NCBI GenBank assembly: GCA_965219005.1
Contig: CBDCMS010000004.1
Location: 2,418,001 to 2,482,000, forward strand
DNA from: CAUZIZ01 sp965219005
GTDB lineage: Bacteria; Acidobacteriota; UBA6911; RPQK01; JAJDTT01
DNA: 64,000 bases
Reading direction: 5' to 3'
The notes under the pieces were generated by a model. It was not told the origin of the DNA, ran no database searches, and saw only the letters and a program-made list of their open reading frames with translations. Every line of letters begins with the position of its first letter. The stretch's first letter is position 1. This document shows positions 53,700 to 62,527 of the stretch, piece by piece. The position numbers and the translations under genes were made by a program.

Positions 53700-55337
53700 A
53701 TGGCCGCAATGCCGTACCGGAGTTTTCTTGCCCTCTGCCTGTTTGTCAACCTTTGCTCCGGGGAATCTTTACTCAAGTTTCGAGACGTCACCCAGGAGGC
53801 TGGGATCCTCTGGACCCATCAGAACGGCCAGACAGGGAAGAAGTTCCTGATCGAGACGATGGGAGGCGGCGGGGCTTTTCTAGACTACGATCAAGATGGC
53901 CTGCTGGATATCTATCTCGTCAATAGTGGGTCCCACGCCCGTTCCAACCACGAGCTCTCTTCCCAGAACGCACTCTACAAGAACAACCCAGACGGTACCT
54001 TCACCGAAGTTACCAAAGAGGCCGGAGTCTCGGGTTCTGGATACGGAATGGGCGTCGCCGTAGGAGACTATGACAACGATGGCTGGACCGATATCTACGT
54101 GACTGGCTTCGGCCGGAACATCCTCTATCGGAATCAGAGTGACGGATCCTTCCTCGACGTGACCGCCAGCGCAGGTGTCGCGGTGGATCTGTGGTCAACC
54201 AGTGCCGCCTTCTTCGACCACGACAACGATGGCGACCTGGACCTTTTCGTTTGCGTCTATTTGGAGTGGGACTTCGACAAAAACGTCCACTGCGGAGAGG
54301 AAGGCCACCGATCTTATTGCCATCCCGATTTTTTCAATCCCATTGCGAGTGTTCTTTTTCGGAACAATGGTGACGGAACCTTTACTGATATCAGCCGAAG
54401 TGCGGGGGTCGATCTTCCGGGAAAAGCCCTCGGTGTCGTCAGCGGAGACGTCAACGGCGACTCCTACGCTGATCTCTACGTGGCCAATGACGCCGTAGCC
54501 AATTTCCTCTTCATGAACCAGGGAGACGGGACTTTCAAAGAAATCGGCTTGTTGGCGGAAGTGGCCTATGGAATCGCGGCCAGACCGGAATCGGGAATGG
54601 GCACCGACTTTGGCGACTTCGATGGCGATGGGCAGCTCGATCTGGTCGTCACCAATATCGACAATGAGATGAACAACCTCTATGCCAACCAGGGAAGCGG
54701 CTACTTCACGGATAGGACCATTCCATCGGGCGCGGGGCACGTGGGTCTCTTGCAAAGTGGATTCGGAGTTCGGTTTGTCGACTATGACAACGACGGCGAT
54801 CTGGACCTTACCATCCTGAATGGTCACGTGCTCGACAATATCGCGCATTACAAATCCGCCGTCGAGTACGCTGAGAAACCGTTCCTGCTCGAAAACCGAG
54901 ATGGGCGTTTTGCCAGCATGGGTGGAAAAGCCGGCGAAATCTGGTCGAGGAAGTTGGTCGGCAGAGCACTCGCCGTTGGCGATTACGACAACGACGGCGA
55001 CAGTGATCTCTTGTTCGTAAACAACAACGAATCGGTGGTTCTGCTTCGGAATGACGGGGGGAATCAGAGCGCCTGGCTAGGATTGAGCCTCATTGGTAGC
55101 TCGAGCAACCGGGATGCCGTGGGGGCAGCTGTCAGGCTGAAGACGAACCGTAGAGAGATCGTGCGGCAGCTGCATGGTGGCGGGAGCTATCAGGCAGGAC
55201 ATGACCGGCGTTTGATCTTCGGTCTTCAGGCCGATGAGAAAATGGAGGAGATCCGGGTTTCGTGGCCCAGCGGGGGATCCCAGAAGCTTCCGCCGCTGGA
55301 GCTACGCCGCTATCACACAGTTGTGGAACCTCGCTGA
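53700..55337 (+). CDS. CRTAC1-type FG-GAP/VCBS repeat protein with UnbV domain
   Basis: The product has 545 residues with a Sec signal (SFLALCLFVNLCSG). Calcium-binding FG-GAP motifs run through the chain (LDYDQDGLLDIYLVNS, VGDYDNDGWTDIYVTGFG, FGDFDGDGQLDLVVTNID, VDYDNDGDLDLTILNG). The C-terminal UnbV part is RDAVGAAVRLKTN, then GGSYQAGHDRRLIFGLQADE and RVSWPSGGSQKL. It is a paralog of the proteins at 5905-7626 and 59401-61206. A TACAAT -10-like box lies at 53671-53676, giving a short leader of about 16 bases. Either ATG at 53700 or 53709 may be the start. Confidence 0.88.
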   Translation: MAAMPYRSFLALCLFVNLCSGESLLKFRDVTQEAGILWTHQNGQTGKKFLIETMGGGGAFLDYDQDGLLDIYLVNSGSHARSNHELSSQNALYKNNPDGTFTEVTKEAGVSGSGYGMGVAVGDYDNDGWTDIYVTGFGRNILYRNQSDGSFLDVTASAGVAVDLWSTSAAFFDHDNDGDLDLFVCVYLEWDFDKNVHCGEEGHRSYCHPDFFNPIASVLFRNNGDGTFTDISRSAGVDLPGKALGVVSGDVNGDSYADLYVANDAVANFLFMNQGDGTFKEIGLLAEVAYGIAARPESGMGTDFGDFDGDGQLDLVVTNIDNEMNNLYANQGSGYFTDRTIPSGAGHVGLLQSGFGVRFVDYDNDGDLDLTILNGHVLDNIAHYKSAVEYAEKPFLLENRDGRFASMGGKAGEIWSRKLVGRALAVGDYDNDGDSDLLFVNNNESVVLLRNDGGNQSAWLGLSLIGSSSNRDAVGAAVRLKTNRREIVRQLHGGGSYQAGHDRRLIFGLQADEKMEEIRVSWPSGGSQKLPPLELRRYHTVVEPR

Positions 55338-55381
55338 GATGACCTTGACCCCTGCCTTTGTGTAGCTATAGAATCGCCGCG

Positions 55382-55822
55382 ATGACCGTCACGGCGATCA
55401 GACACACCGGAATCGTTGTAAACGACATGGCAGCCTCTTTGAGGTTTTACCGTGATCTTCTCGGAATGGAGATCTGGGCCGACATGAAGGACGACAACCC
55501 GATCTTGCAGTCGGTCACGGAAGTCCCGGGAGCCCACATCTGGATGATCAAGCTCAAGGCCAAGGATGGAGTGTCGATCGAGTTGCTTCAGTACCTGTCG
55601 CATCCTCAGGGCCTTCCTTCGCCCAGTCGGTCTTGCGATGTGGGATGCAACCACGTCGCACTCCAGGTGGATGACATCGACAGTTTGTACGAGAAGCTGA
55701 AGTCTGAGGGAATTCGGTTCCACGCTCCGCCAACGGTTTCGCCCGACGGCGGCGCCAAGATGACCTACTGCCGTGACCCCGAGGGGGTCATCGTCGAACT
55801 GGTGGAGATGTTAGGGACCTAG
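55382..55822 (+). CDS. VOC (glyoxalase/bleomycin-resistance fold) protein
   Basis: The product has 146 residues with the typical VOC start IRHTGIVVNDMAASLRFYRD. The first metal-ligand His sits in RHTGIVV, another in CDVGCNHVALQVDD, and the end CRDPEGVIVELVEMLG has the closing glutamate. VOC enzymes act as glyoxalases, epimerases such as methylmalonyl-CoA epimerase, or ring-cleaving dioxygenases, and the substrate cannot be told. The ATG at 55382 is 44 bp after the CRTAC1-type gene. No ribosome site is clear. Confidence 0.88.
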   Translation: MTVTAIRHTGIVVNDMAASLRFYRDLLGMEIWADMKDDNPILQSVTEVPGAHIWMIKLKAKDGVSIELLQYLSHPQGLPSPSRSCDVGCNHVALQVDDIDSLYEKLKSEGIRFHAPPTVSPDGGAKMTYCRDPEGVIVELVEMLGT

Positions 55823-55896
55823 AACCCATTCTCTAGATAGTCAGAAAACGATCCTTAGGATCATAGTTTCCTGTTTCCTACCCGCGAGTAATTCGG

Positions 55897-57402
55897 ATGT
55901 TCGACACTTGGAACTACCTCATTCTAGTCGTCTACATGGTGGTCCTGGTGGCCATCGGTCTCAGGTTCTCCGGTCGGCAGAAGGGCACGGAAGATTATTT
56001 CCTGGGGGGGCGAAACCTGCCCTGGCTGGCGGTGGGGATGAGCATGTTCGCCTCGATCACCAGCGCTTCCTCCTTCATCGGGATCCCGGGTATAGCCTAC
56101 CGCGAGAACATAGCCCTGATCGTCCTGGGATTCACCAGCCCTGTGGTGGTTCCGTTTCTGGTCTATATCTTCTACCCCTTCTATCGGAATCTGGGCGTCA
56201 CTACCACCTACGAGTACATCGATCGCCGCTATGGTCGGCCCGCCCGCTACGCGGTGTCGGGTCTCTTCTGCCTGGCACGCCTGGGTTGGCTGGGGGTCGT
56301 CATCTACTCCCCGTCTCTAGTCCTCTCACTAGTCACCGGAATGAACTTGTCGCTCTGCCTCCTGCTGATTGCTACGATCGCGACCGCGTACGCGATGTTG
56401 GGCGGGATCTCGGCGGTGGTCTGGACCGACGTTCTCCAGTTCATCATGCTGGTGGGCGGAGCGATCTGGGTGGCTGTGAGCTTGGTTCAGGAAGTGCCGG
56501 GCGGATATTCGGGAATCATGGAGATCGCCTCGACCACCTCTCGGCTGAACGTCTGGGAAGGAGGACTCGATCCTTTCCAGATGACGGGCATCGCGGTGGT
56601 CATTTCCTACTTCTTTCAGTTGATGCAGGACTATGGAACCGACCAGGTCGCGGTGCAGAGACTGCTCACCATAAAAGACCTCAAGGGTATGGCCAAGGCG
56701 GCGTTCTTCAACTCGCTCTCGGATCTCTTCATCGTGGCAATACTGCTCTTTGTGGGCACTGGCCTCTTCGCCTATTTCCATACTTTCCCGGAGAGGCTGT
56801 CTGCAGATGTTACGGGCGATCAGATCCTCCCCTACTATATTATTCACGCCCTGCCAACCGGTGTATCAGGACTGCTTCTCGCCGCCATTTTCGCCGCAGC
56901 CATGTCGAGCGTCGATTCCGGGGTGAACTCGCTGGCGACGGTGATCGTGAACGATTTCGTGAGGCCTCTGCGCCGCCGCGCCGCGACCGACCAGCAGGAT
57001 CTCAAGCTGGCCCGGATCTTGACGGCCGTGATCGGAGCCTTTGCCCTGATAACGGCTTTCTACGCCGTCATGATTGGACAGGTCCTGAAGGCGTCCCAGG
57101 CCTTTCTGGGTATGTTTGCGGCGCCGATCCTGGCCCTCTTCATGTTGGGGATGTTGACCCGGCGAACCCATTTCCGGGGTTGGCTGGTAGGGTTGGTACT
57201 GGCGGTTGCAGCATCAGCCTGGCTGCAGAACTTCACCGAAGTCCACTTTATCTACTACTTCCCGTTCTGTTTCGGGATCTGTGCAGGAGTCGGATATCTG
57301 GCCAGTCTTGTGATGAGCGGTCCCAGGCCGGATCCGGAGCTGGTTCTTTGGGGCCGGGGCGGAATGAGTCCGCCTTCTAACGGTTCGAGCCTGGATTCTT
57401 GA
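55897..57402 (+). CDS. Sodium:solute symporter (SSS family)
   Basis: The product has 501 residues with about 13 hydrophobic segments. Family motifs are GTEDYFLGGRNLPWLAVGMS at residues 31-50 and FASITSASSFIGIPGIAYRE right after, which carries ion-binding residues, then later LLLAAIFAAAMSSVDSGVNS with sodium-site serines. Members import sugars, sialic acid, amino acids, pantothenate or proline with sodium. Together with the sialidase-rich region it may import sialic acid or another released sugar, but that is inference. It is followed by the Tat TIM-barrel gene at 57532. Confidence 0.92.
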   Translation: MFDTWNYLILVVYMVVLVAIGLRFSGRQKGTEDYFLGGRNLPWLAVGMSMFASITSASSFIGIPGIAYRENIALIVLGFTSPVVVPFLVYIFYPFYRNLGVTTTYEYIDRRYGRPARYAVSGLFCLARLGWLGVVIYSPSLVLSLVTGMNLSLCLLLIATIATAYAMLGGISAVVWTDVLQFIMLVGGAIWVAVSLVQEVPGGYSGIMEIASTTSRLNVWEGGLDPFQMTGIAVVISYFFQLMQDYGTDQVAVQRLLTIKDLKGMAKAAFFNSLSDLFIVAILLFVGTGLFAYFHTFPERLSADVTGDQILPYYIIHALPTGVSGLLLAAIFAAAMSSVDSGVNSLATVIVNDFVRPLRRRAATDQQDLKLARILTAVIGAFALITAFYAVMIGQVLKASQAFLGMFAAPILALFMLGMLTRRTHFRGWLVGLVLAVAASAWLQNFTEVHFIYYFPFCFGICAGVGYLASLVMSGPRPDPELVLWGRGGMSPPSNGSSLDS

Positions 57403-57531
57403 CCACACCGAACTTTCCAGGTGTAATCTAGTTCAAGTTCAGCTGAGAACATTCGATCCGTGTGACTGAGACGAGTCCAGATTTCTCTTGCACAGGTCTA
57501 TTTTCAACTTGGCCGAAGGAGGAAACGAACC

Positions 57532-59286
57532 ATGTCTTCCAACCGAAGAAATTTCTTGAAGAACGTGGCTGTGGCTGGCGGAACGGCTGCTGCGGCTGGG
57601 ACACTCGCGGCATCCCCGGTCCCAGAGCCTGCTGCCACCACCGAGTCGCACGGCAGCAAAGGAGAAGCCCCATTTCGCTTGATCTGGGAGGGAGAGTGGA
57701 ACGATGTGCCCTGCTCAGATTATCCACTGACCCCAGAAAGATGGGCAAAAGAAGCCCTGGCGCCCCTGGCCAACACTCACGTAGACGCTCTGGCCTACAA
57801 CGTCTGCAGCAGCGACGGCTATGTCGCGCAGCTCGAAAATGGGGAACTGCTACTCGACAATGTGGAGCAGTTTGAAGACGCCTGGTATTGGAGGTACCGA
57901 GAAAACACCAAGGGCCTGATCAAGGCGGGTGCCAACCCACCCGACATGGCCGTCAAGTATGGACAAAAGTACGGGATGAAAGTCCTCGCGGTCATCCGGA
58001 TGAACGATCCCCACGATCAGGTCTTCAACTTCAGGCACGAGGTCAGCAATTTCAAGCGGAACCATCCCGAGTATCTGCTGGGCAATCCTCATTGGGAGGA
58101 AGGTATCAAAGCTCAAAAGGAATACGGGCTGGATACCATGAAGGCCTTTACCTGGGGCCTGTTTGACTACGCTCACAAGGCAGTCCGGGATCACAAGTTG
58201 GCCATCATCAATGAGTTCGCTACTCGCTGGGATAACGATGGAGTCATGCTGGATTTCGAGCGAGACCCCATGTACTTCTGGCCTCCGCAAGGAGGAGGGG
58301 CCAAGCCCGAGAACACCAAAAAAATGACCGACCTGATCCGGTCGGTGAGGGCGACTCTGGACAAGGTTCAGGCCCAGCGGGGGAAGAAGCAGCTACTGAT
58401 GGTGCGGGGAGTTGCCAACCTCCAGACCTGTCAAGAGCGTGGATTGGATATCCCGGCTTGGGTAAAGGAAGGCCTGGTGCAGGTGATCATTCCGGGAGCG
58501 GGCTACGCTCCGTTTACCTTGGATCTGCAGCCCTGGTTGGAGCTGGTCGAAGGCAAGGAGTGTTGGATCTATCCCTCGAATAACCATTGGAAACAGACCG
58601 ATGTCACTCGTGCCTGGGCGCTGCAGATGCTCGATGAAGGAGCGCACGGTCTCTACCTCTTCAACTGGGGCCATCTGATATTCGGCTACCGGGCGGCTGA
58701 ATCGCCATTGGTTCCCGTAGGGTCCAACTGGCGCGGGAGTGCCTATTCGGTCTGGTACGACGAGGCTCCGCCAGACTACTACACCACCCTGCACGAGATC
58801 GGAGATATACGAGCCGTCCAGTTCAAGAGCAAGCGGTACATCCTGGATTCGATCCCGCACGAGGTGACGATGAAACCCTGGAGCGGCAAGATAGGCAGCC
58901 GGCTCTACCGAGGACTCGACGACGTCGTGCTGCCGGTGGAACTCTCTGTCGGCCGGCATGAGGTCCCGTTCCGGATCTCCGACCATCTGCAATCGGCCCC
59001 CGAGTACGGATTCGATCCCAAGGCGACGCTCACGATGATGATCGTGAATCACACCCATCCCGATCGGTTCACCGTGACCTTGAACGATACGCTTCTAGAC
59101 GATGACACCCGCTCGAGCCGAGATGTCTACATCATGAACAACTTCTCTCGGGTGCAGTATCCGATTCCGCTAGAGGCACTGAACCGTGGAAAGAACACGC
59201 TGAAGGTACACATGACCAAGACCAATCCCCAGATGAGACCCAATCCGGTACTGCAGAGCGTGGATATCTCGATCGATTACGTGTGA
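57532..59286 (+). CDS. Tat-exported TIM-barrel glycosidase-like protein (paralog 2)
   Basis: The product has 584 residues, with AAGGAGG about ten bases before the ATG. The Tat signal is SSNRRNFLKNVAVAGGTAAA. The chain aligns end to end with the 580-residue protein at 11552-13294: EWNDVPCSDYPLTPERWAKE here and EWNDMPCSDFPLTRERWVEE there, RWDNDGVMLDFERDP and RWDNDGISLDFDRDP, GAHGLYLFNWGHLIFGY and GAHGVNLFNYGHLLHGH. This shared acidic barrel motif supports a GHL-type glycosidase role, unproven. The symporter gene 130 bp upstream may supply uptake of its product. Palindromic repeat copy C follows the stop codon by 14 bp. Confidence 0.86.
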   Translation: MSSNRRNFLKNVAVAGGTAAAAGTLAASPVPEPAATTESHGSKGEAPFRLIWEGEWNDVPCSDYPLTPERWAKEALAPLANTHVDALAYNVCSSDGYVAQLENGELLLDNVEQFEDAWYWRYRENTKGLIKAGANPPDMAVKYGQKYGMKVLAVIRMNDPHDQVFNFRHEVSNFKRNHPEYLLGNPHWEEGIKAQKEYGLDTMKAFTWGLFDYAHKAVRDHKLAIINEFATRWDNDGVMLDFERDPMYFWPPQGGGAKPENTKKMTDLIRSVRATLDKVQAQRGKKQLLMVRGVANLQTCQERGLDIPAWVKEGLVQVIIPGAGYAPFTLDLQPWLELVEGKECWIYPSNNHWKQTDVTRAWALQMLDEGAHGLYLFNWGHLIFGYRAAESPLVPVGSNWRGSAYSVWYDEAPPDYYTTLHEIGDIRAVQFKSKRYILDSIPHEVTMKPWSGKIGSRLYRGLDDVVLPVELSVGRHEVPFRISDHLQSAPEYGFDPKATLTMMIVNHTHPDRFTVTLNDTLLDDDTRSSRDVYIMNNFSRVQYPIPLEALNRGKNTLKVHMTKTNPQMRPNPVLQSVDISIDYV

Positions 59287-59300
59287 TTTTCAAGACACGG

Positions 59301-59385
59301 ACGTAGCTTTGGTCTCCAGGCCAAAGTCTCCTGCTTTCGAGCCTTTAGTTCGAAGGCACGGCGGCCTGGAGACCACCGCTACTGT
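59301..59385. repeat. Long palindromic repeat, copy C (one arm diverged)
   Basis: The arms at 59301-59327 and 59358-59385 share the family core (GGTCTCCAGG and CCTGGAGACC). The left arm has CTTTGG and CCAAAG where the other copies have GGCGG-type ends, so its outer stem is broken while the left arm can fold on itself. It lies between the convergent ends of the genes at 57532-59286 and 59401-61206. Confidence 0.82.
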
Positions 59386-59400
59386 GGTCGTAACGACAGG

Positions 59401-61206
59401 CTAGAACTCGCTTTCCCGAACCGTGACGGTCCGGTTCACAGGCAGGTCGGTTTTGGTAGAAGTCTTGCCGCTGGGCCATCGGACCTCGAGCTTCTCCACC
59501 TTCTTGGCCAAGCCCAGCCCGAAGTGCAGACGTAGATCCGAGTGTGAGGCGTAGCTGCCTCCACTAATCACATCGCCTCTCTGCCTCTTGCCCCCGGCAG
59601 TCACGAACACTGTAGCGCCGATGGCATCGCGTGGGCTCTTTTGGGCCCCGATTAGGTTCAGGAGAATCCAATTGTTGCTGCCGCCGGCTCGGTTGACCAG
59701 GATCTTCGGAGAGCCGTCGACGCAGTTCAAGACCACATCGATCGCTCCATCATTGTTCAAATCACCGAAGGCAGCTCCCCTTGCCGGTACTACTACTGAT
59801 AGGCCACTCCCAGCCAGAGGCGGGACTACTTCGAATCGCTTCCCGGCCAGATTTCGAAAAAGGAGGGGGCGCTGGGCCCAGCTGGTACCCCAGTTGTAAT
59901 GGTCAACTGCAGGGTAGGTGTGGCCGTTGGCAACGAATAGATCCTTGAAGCCGTCGTTGTCAAAATCAAGGAACCCGGTTCCCCAGCCCAGGAAGGGGAT
60001 CGTCGCGCGCGCCAGACCGTACCGAAAGGTGGCATCTACAAAGAACCCGTCCCCCTCGTTTCGGTACAAGGTGTTGTAGTCGTCGGAAAAATTCGTGATG
60101 TAGAAATCGACTCCCCCATCGTTGTCGAAGTCTCCCAAGGCAATTCCCATGCCGGCCTGTTCCGCCCCCGACTCACTAAGGGCAAAGCCGGATCGAAAGC
60201 TGATGTCTTGAAAAGTCCCGTCGCCCTGGTTGCGGTAGAGGTAGTTGGGTGTAGAGTCATTGGCCACGACCAGATCAATCCAACCATCGTCGTCGGCGTC
60301 TACCCAGGTTGCGGCGAAGCCATAGTACCCTTTGGGATCGTCCACTCCGGCTTCGGCTGCCACCTCCTCGAAGGTGTTGTCCCCTTTGTTTACAAACAGA
60401 AAATCGCGAGTCCCTTCCAGGCCCCGCGGACCACACATCACCGGTTTCCCCCGAAACTGGCAGAAGCTGTCGTCGACCGAACTGGCCTCCGGATCGGGGA
60501 GGCTGGCAGGGTCAAATTCCAGATAGCCACAAACGAACAGATCCAGCTGACCGTCACGATTGAAATCGCCGAAGGAGGCGGCCGTCGACCAGTTGCCCAG
60601 GGCAACTCCGGCTTTCTCTGCCACATCCGTGAAGGTCCCGTCTCCGTTGTTCCGATAGAGCCGGTTTTTGCCGAAGTTGGTTACATAGAGATCGGGCCAG
60701 CCGTCGTTGTTGTAATCACCAACGGTTGCACCGAAACCCCATCTTTGGTTGGCCACCCCGGCCTCTGAGGTCACCTCCTTGAAGCTGCCATCCCGATTGT
60801 TCCGAAAAAGAGCCGATCCAGGTGCATCCTCTTTGCCCTCGAGGGCCTCATAAGTGGAGCCGCTGACCAGATAGATATCGAGCCATCCGTCCCGATCGTA
60901 GTCGATCAGCGCGACTCCACCTGATGGGACCTCAAGAATATAGCGCTTAGACTTGGACCCGGAGCGGTGAATGAATCGACCCAATCCACTTTGTGAGGTA
61001 ACATCGGCGAAAATCTCTGGTGCGTCGTCGACAAAACCGCCGGCCGTGATCGGACGCATCTCCTTGTCGTAGACAGGTGGGTGGGCTTCACCGGAGACGA
61101 CGCCCGACTTTTGCTGCGTCTGACCTGAGGTTTGGTGGAGCCAAGGCCAGGCCAGGCAAGAGACAAGGGCGAGGACACCGAAGGGCCGTAGCCAGGAGAT
61201 CGCCAT
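59401..61206 (-). CDS. CRTAC1-type FG-GAP/VCBS repeat protein with UnbV domain
   Basis: The product has 601 residues from ATG 61206, where a signal peptide begins at once (MAISWLRPFGVLALVSCLAW); the frame to 61317 has no such feature. FG-GAP calcium sites are many (LIDYDRDGWLDIYLVSGS, VGDYNNDGWPDLYVTNFG, FGDFNRDGQLDLFVCGYL, LDFDNDGFKDLFVANG). The C-terminal UnbV part is RDAIGATVFVTAGGKR, then LEVRWPSGKTSTK. It is closest to the 5905-7626 protein in layout, including a conserved two-Cys insert (CQFRGKPVMCGPRGLEG here, CAYAGVAVACGPRGLPG there). A TACAAT box eight bases upstream of the ATG suggests a leaderless message. Confidence 0.88.
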   Translation of the reverse strand: MAISWLRPFGVLALVSCLAWPWLHQTSGQTQQKSGVVSGEAHPPVYDKEMRPITAGGFVDDAPEIFADVTSQSGLGRFIHRSGSKSKRYILEVPSGGVALIDYDRDGWLDIYLVSGSTYEALEGKEDAPGSALFRNNRDGSFKEVTSEAGVANQRWGFGATVGDYNNDGWPDLYVTNFGKNRLYRNNGDGTFTDVAEKAGVALGNWSTAASFGDFNRDGQLDLFVCGYLEFDPASLPDPEASSVDDSFCQFRGKPVMCGPRGLEGTRDFLFVNKGDNTFEEVAAEAGVDDPKGYYGFAATWVDADDDGWIDLVVANDSTPNYLYRNQGDGTFQDISFRSGFALSESGAEQAGMGIALGDFDNDGGVDFYITNFSDDYNTLYRNEGDGFFVDATFRYGLARATIPFLGWGTGFLDFDNDGFKDLFVANGHTYPAVDHYNWGTSWAQRPLLFRNLAGKRFEVVPPLAGSGLSVVVPARGAAFGDLNNDGAIDVVLNCVDGSPKILVNRAGGSNNWILLNLIGAQKSPRDAIGATVFVTAGGKRQRGDVISGGSYASHSDLRLHFGLGLAKKVEKLEVRWPSGKTSTKTDLPVNRTVTVRESEF

Positions 61207-61214
61207 CGAACTAG

Positions 61215-61220
61215 ATTGTA
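61215..61220 (-). promoter_or_regulatory. Candidate -10 box (TACAAT) for the third CRTAC1-type gene
   Basis: On the minus strand TACAAT ends eight bases before the ATG at 61206, so transcription would begin about at the start codon. There is no ribosome site before the ATG. The layout is the same as that of the gene at 5905-7626. Confidence 0.4.
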
Positions 61221-61368
61221 ATACGACTCGTGTGTTTTGAGTTAGATTGGAGGTTTCTTGGATACCAAGACTTCCCAGGGATGACGGGGCTCTCGGATTG
61301 TTGGTAAGTTTTTGCAAGAGCGTCTATGGTTGTTGATAATTAGGAAAGACGGCGGAGCTGAAATAACA

Positions 61369-62526
61369 ATGCAGATTCCAGAGCGCAAGGGCATTTCTCG
61401 GCGAAGATGGTTTTCCGTGTTCTCGGGAATCCTGGCCTCAGTGCTGCGGTTCTGGGATAGCTTCGGCCGCTCTGGTCCAGCCACGACTCGATCCCAAGGA
61501 GCCCAGCGGACAGCCCCGTCCTCGACACATCTCAGCGATGATGGCTACCGTGCCAGCGCTCTTTCCGATGTGGAGGGGACCCTCACACCGGCGAATAGAT
61601 TCTTCGTTCGCAGTCACCATCCTGAACCCGAAGTCTCGTTCCTGAACTGGAAGCTTCGCATCGAAGGCAAGGTCAGCAAACCTCTAGAGCTTAGCTTTAG
61701 CGACCTGATTGAAGCGCCCACAAAAAAGCAGGAAGCCTTGCTCGAGTGCGCTGGGAACACCAACACTCTCATCAGCAATGGACTCTGGGAGGGGGTGCCG
61801 TTGTCCCATCTCCTGAAGCAGGCGGTGCCGCTACCGGAGGCGCAGCGGGTCATGTTGGTCGGTGCTGATTCAGGATCCCTGCTGAGCGAGAGTCGGCCCT
61901 CCCATTTCGCACGGGTACTGCCCCTCGACAAGTGCCTGGCACCGGAAGCGATGGTGAGTTTCAGACTTAACGAGCGCTTCCTTCCTCCCAGGAACGGCTT
62001 CCCAGCTCGTGCCCTCTTTCCCGGATGGTACGCCATGGATTCCGTGAAGTGGCTCGAGCGCATCGTGGTGCTGGGTCCGTCCGACTGGCCGGACGTCTAC
62101 TACGCAAGCGGTATGGATCTGCTCTACCACCGCTGGCTCAAGGGCAATACAGAAGAAAAGGTCACGACGCGCGTCTCCCAGATTTTGTTGAAATCCGCCA
62201 TCGCTTTCCCCAGCTCCGAGTCGCGGTTGGCCGCTGGGACCTATCGTGTGTCGGGATTCGCCTGGGCGGGAGAACGGACAGTCCGAGCTGTTCGGGTGAG
62301 CGTTGACGGTGGCACGAAATGGAACCCGGTCAACCTCGAGGCCTCCTCCAGACCCTTTACCTGGGTCAGATGGAACTACGATTGGAACGCGGAACCAGGT
62401 GACTTCATCCTGATGAGTCAGGCCCAGGACAGCACCGGCAAATGGCAGCCGTTGCAGCGGGACCGGATGCGAAGCGACGGCTACGAGCTGAACTCGGTCC
62501 TGCCTGTCAGGTGCTCGGTGAAATAG
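61369..62526 (+). CDS. Tat-exported sulfite-oxidase-like molybdopterin enzyme
   Basis: The product has 385 residues from ATG 61369, followed by a Tat signal GISRRRWFSVFSGILASVLR. The molybdopterin domain begins FFVRSHHPEPEVSFLNWKLR near residue 80, and the molybdenum-ligand cysteine sits in ALLECAGNTNTLI near 130. The PARALFPGWYAMDSVKWLER segment near 220 is the usual substrate-side loop. The C-terminal part is a dimerisation beta-sandwich (RVSGFAWAGERTVRAVRVSV, DGGTKWNPVNL). It fits a periplasmic sulfite oxidase or a related reductase; no cytochrome partner is adjacent. The downstream TPR gene begins two bases after its stop, indicating an operon. Confidence 0.9.
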   Translation: MQIPERKGISRRRWFSVFSGILASVLRFWDSFGRSGPATTRSQGAQRTAPSSTHLSDDGYRASALSDVEGTLTPANRFFVRSHHPEPEVSFLNWKLRIEGKVSKPLELSFSDLIEAPTKKQEALLECAGNTNTLISNGLWEGVPLSHLLKQAVPLPEAQRVMLVGADSGSLLSESRPSHFARVLPLDKCLAPEAMVSFRLNERFLPPRNGFPARALFPGWYAMDSVKWLERIVVLGPSDWPDVYYASGMDLLYHRWLKGNTEEKVTTRVSQILLKSAIAFPSSESRLAAGTYRVSGFAWAGERTVRAVRVSVDGGTKWNPVNLEASSRPFTWVRWNYDWNAEPGDFILMSQAQDSTGKWQPLQRDRMRSDGYELNSVLPVRCSVK

Positions 62527-62527
62527 C

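Noticed and set aside
55908..57380. A 490-codon frame in another phase of the symporter
   Set aside because: It is an arginine-rich shadow frame; the membrane protein in the other phase has clear family motifs.
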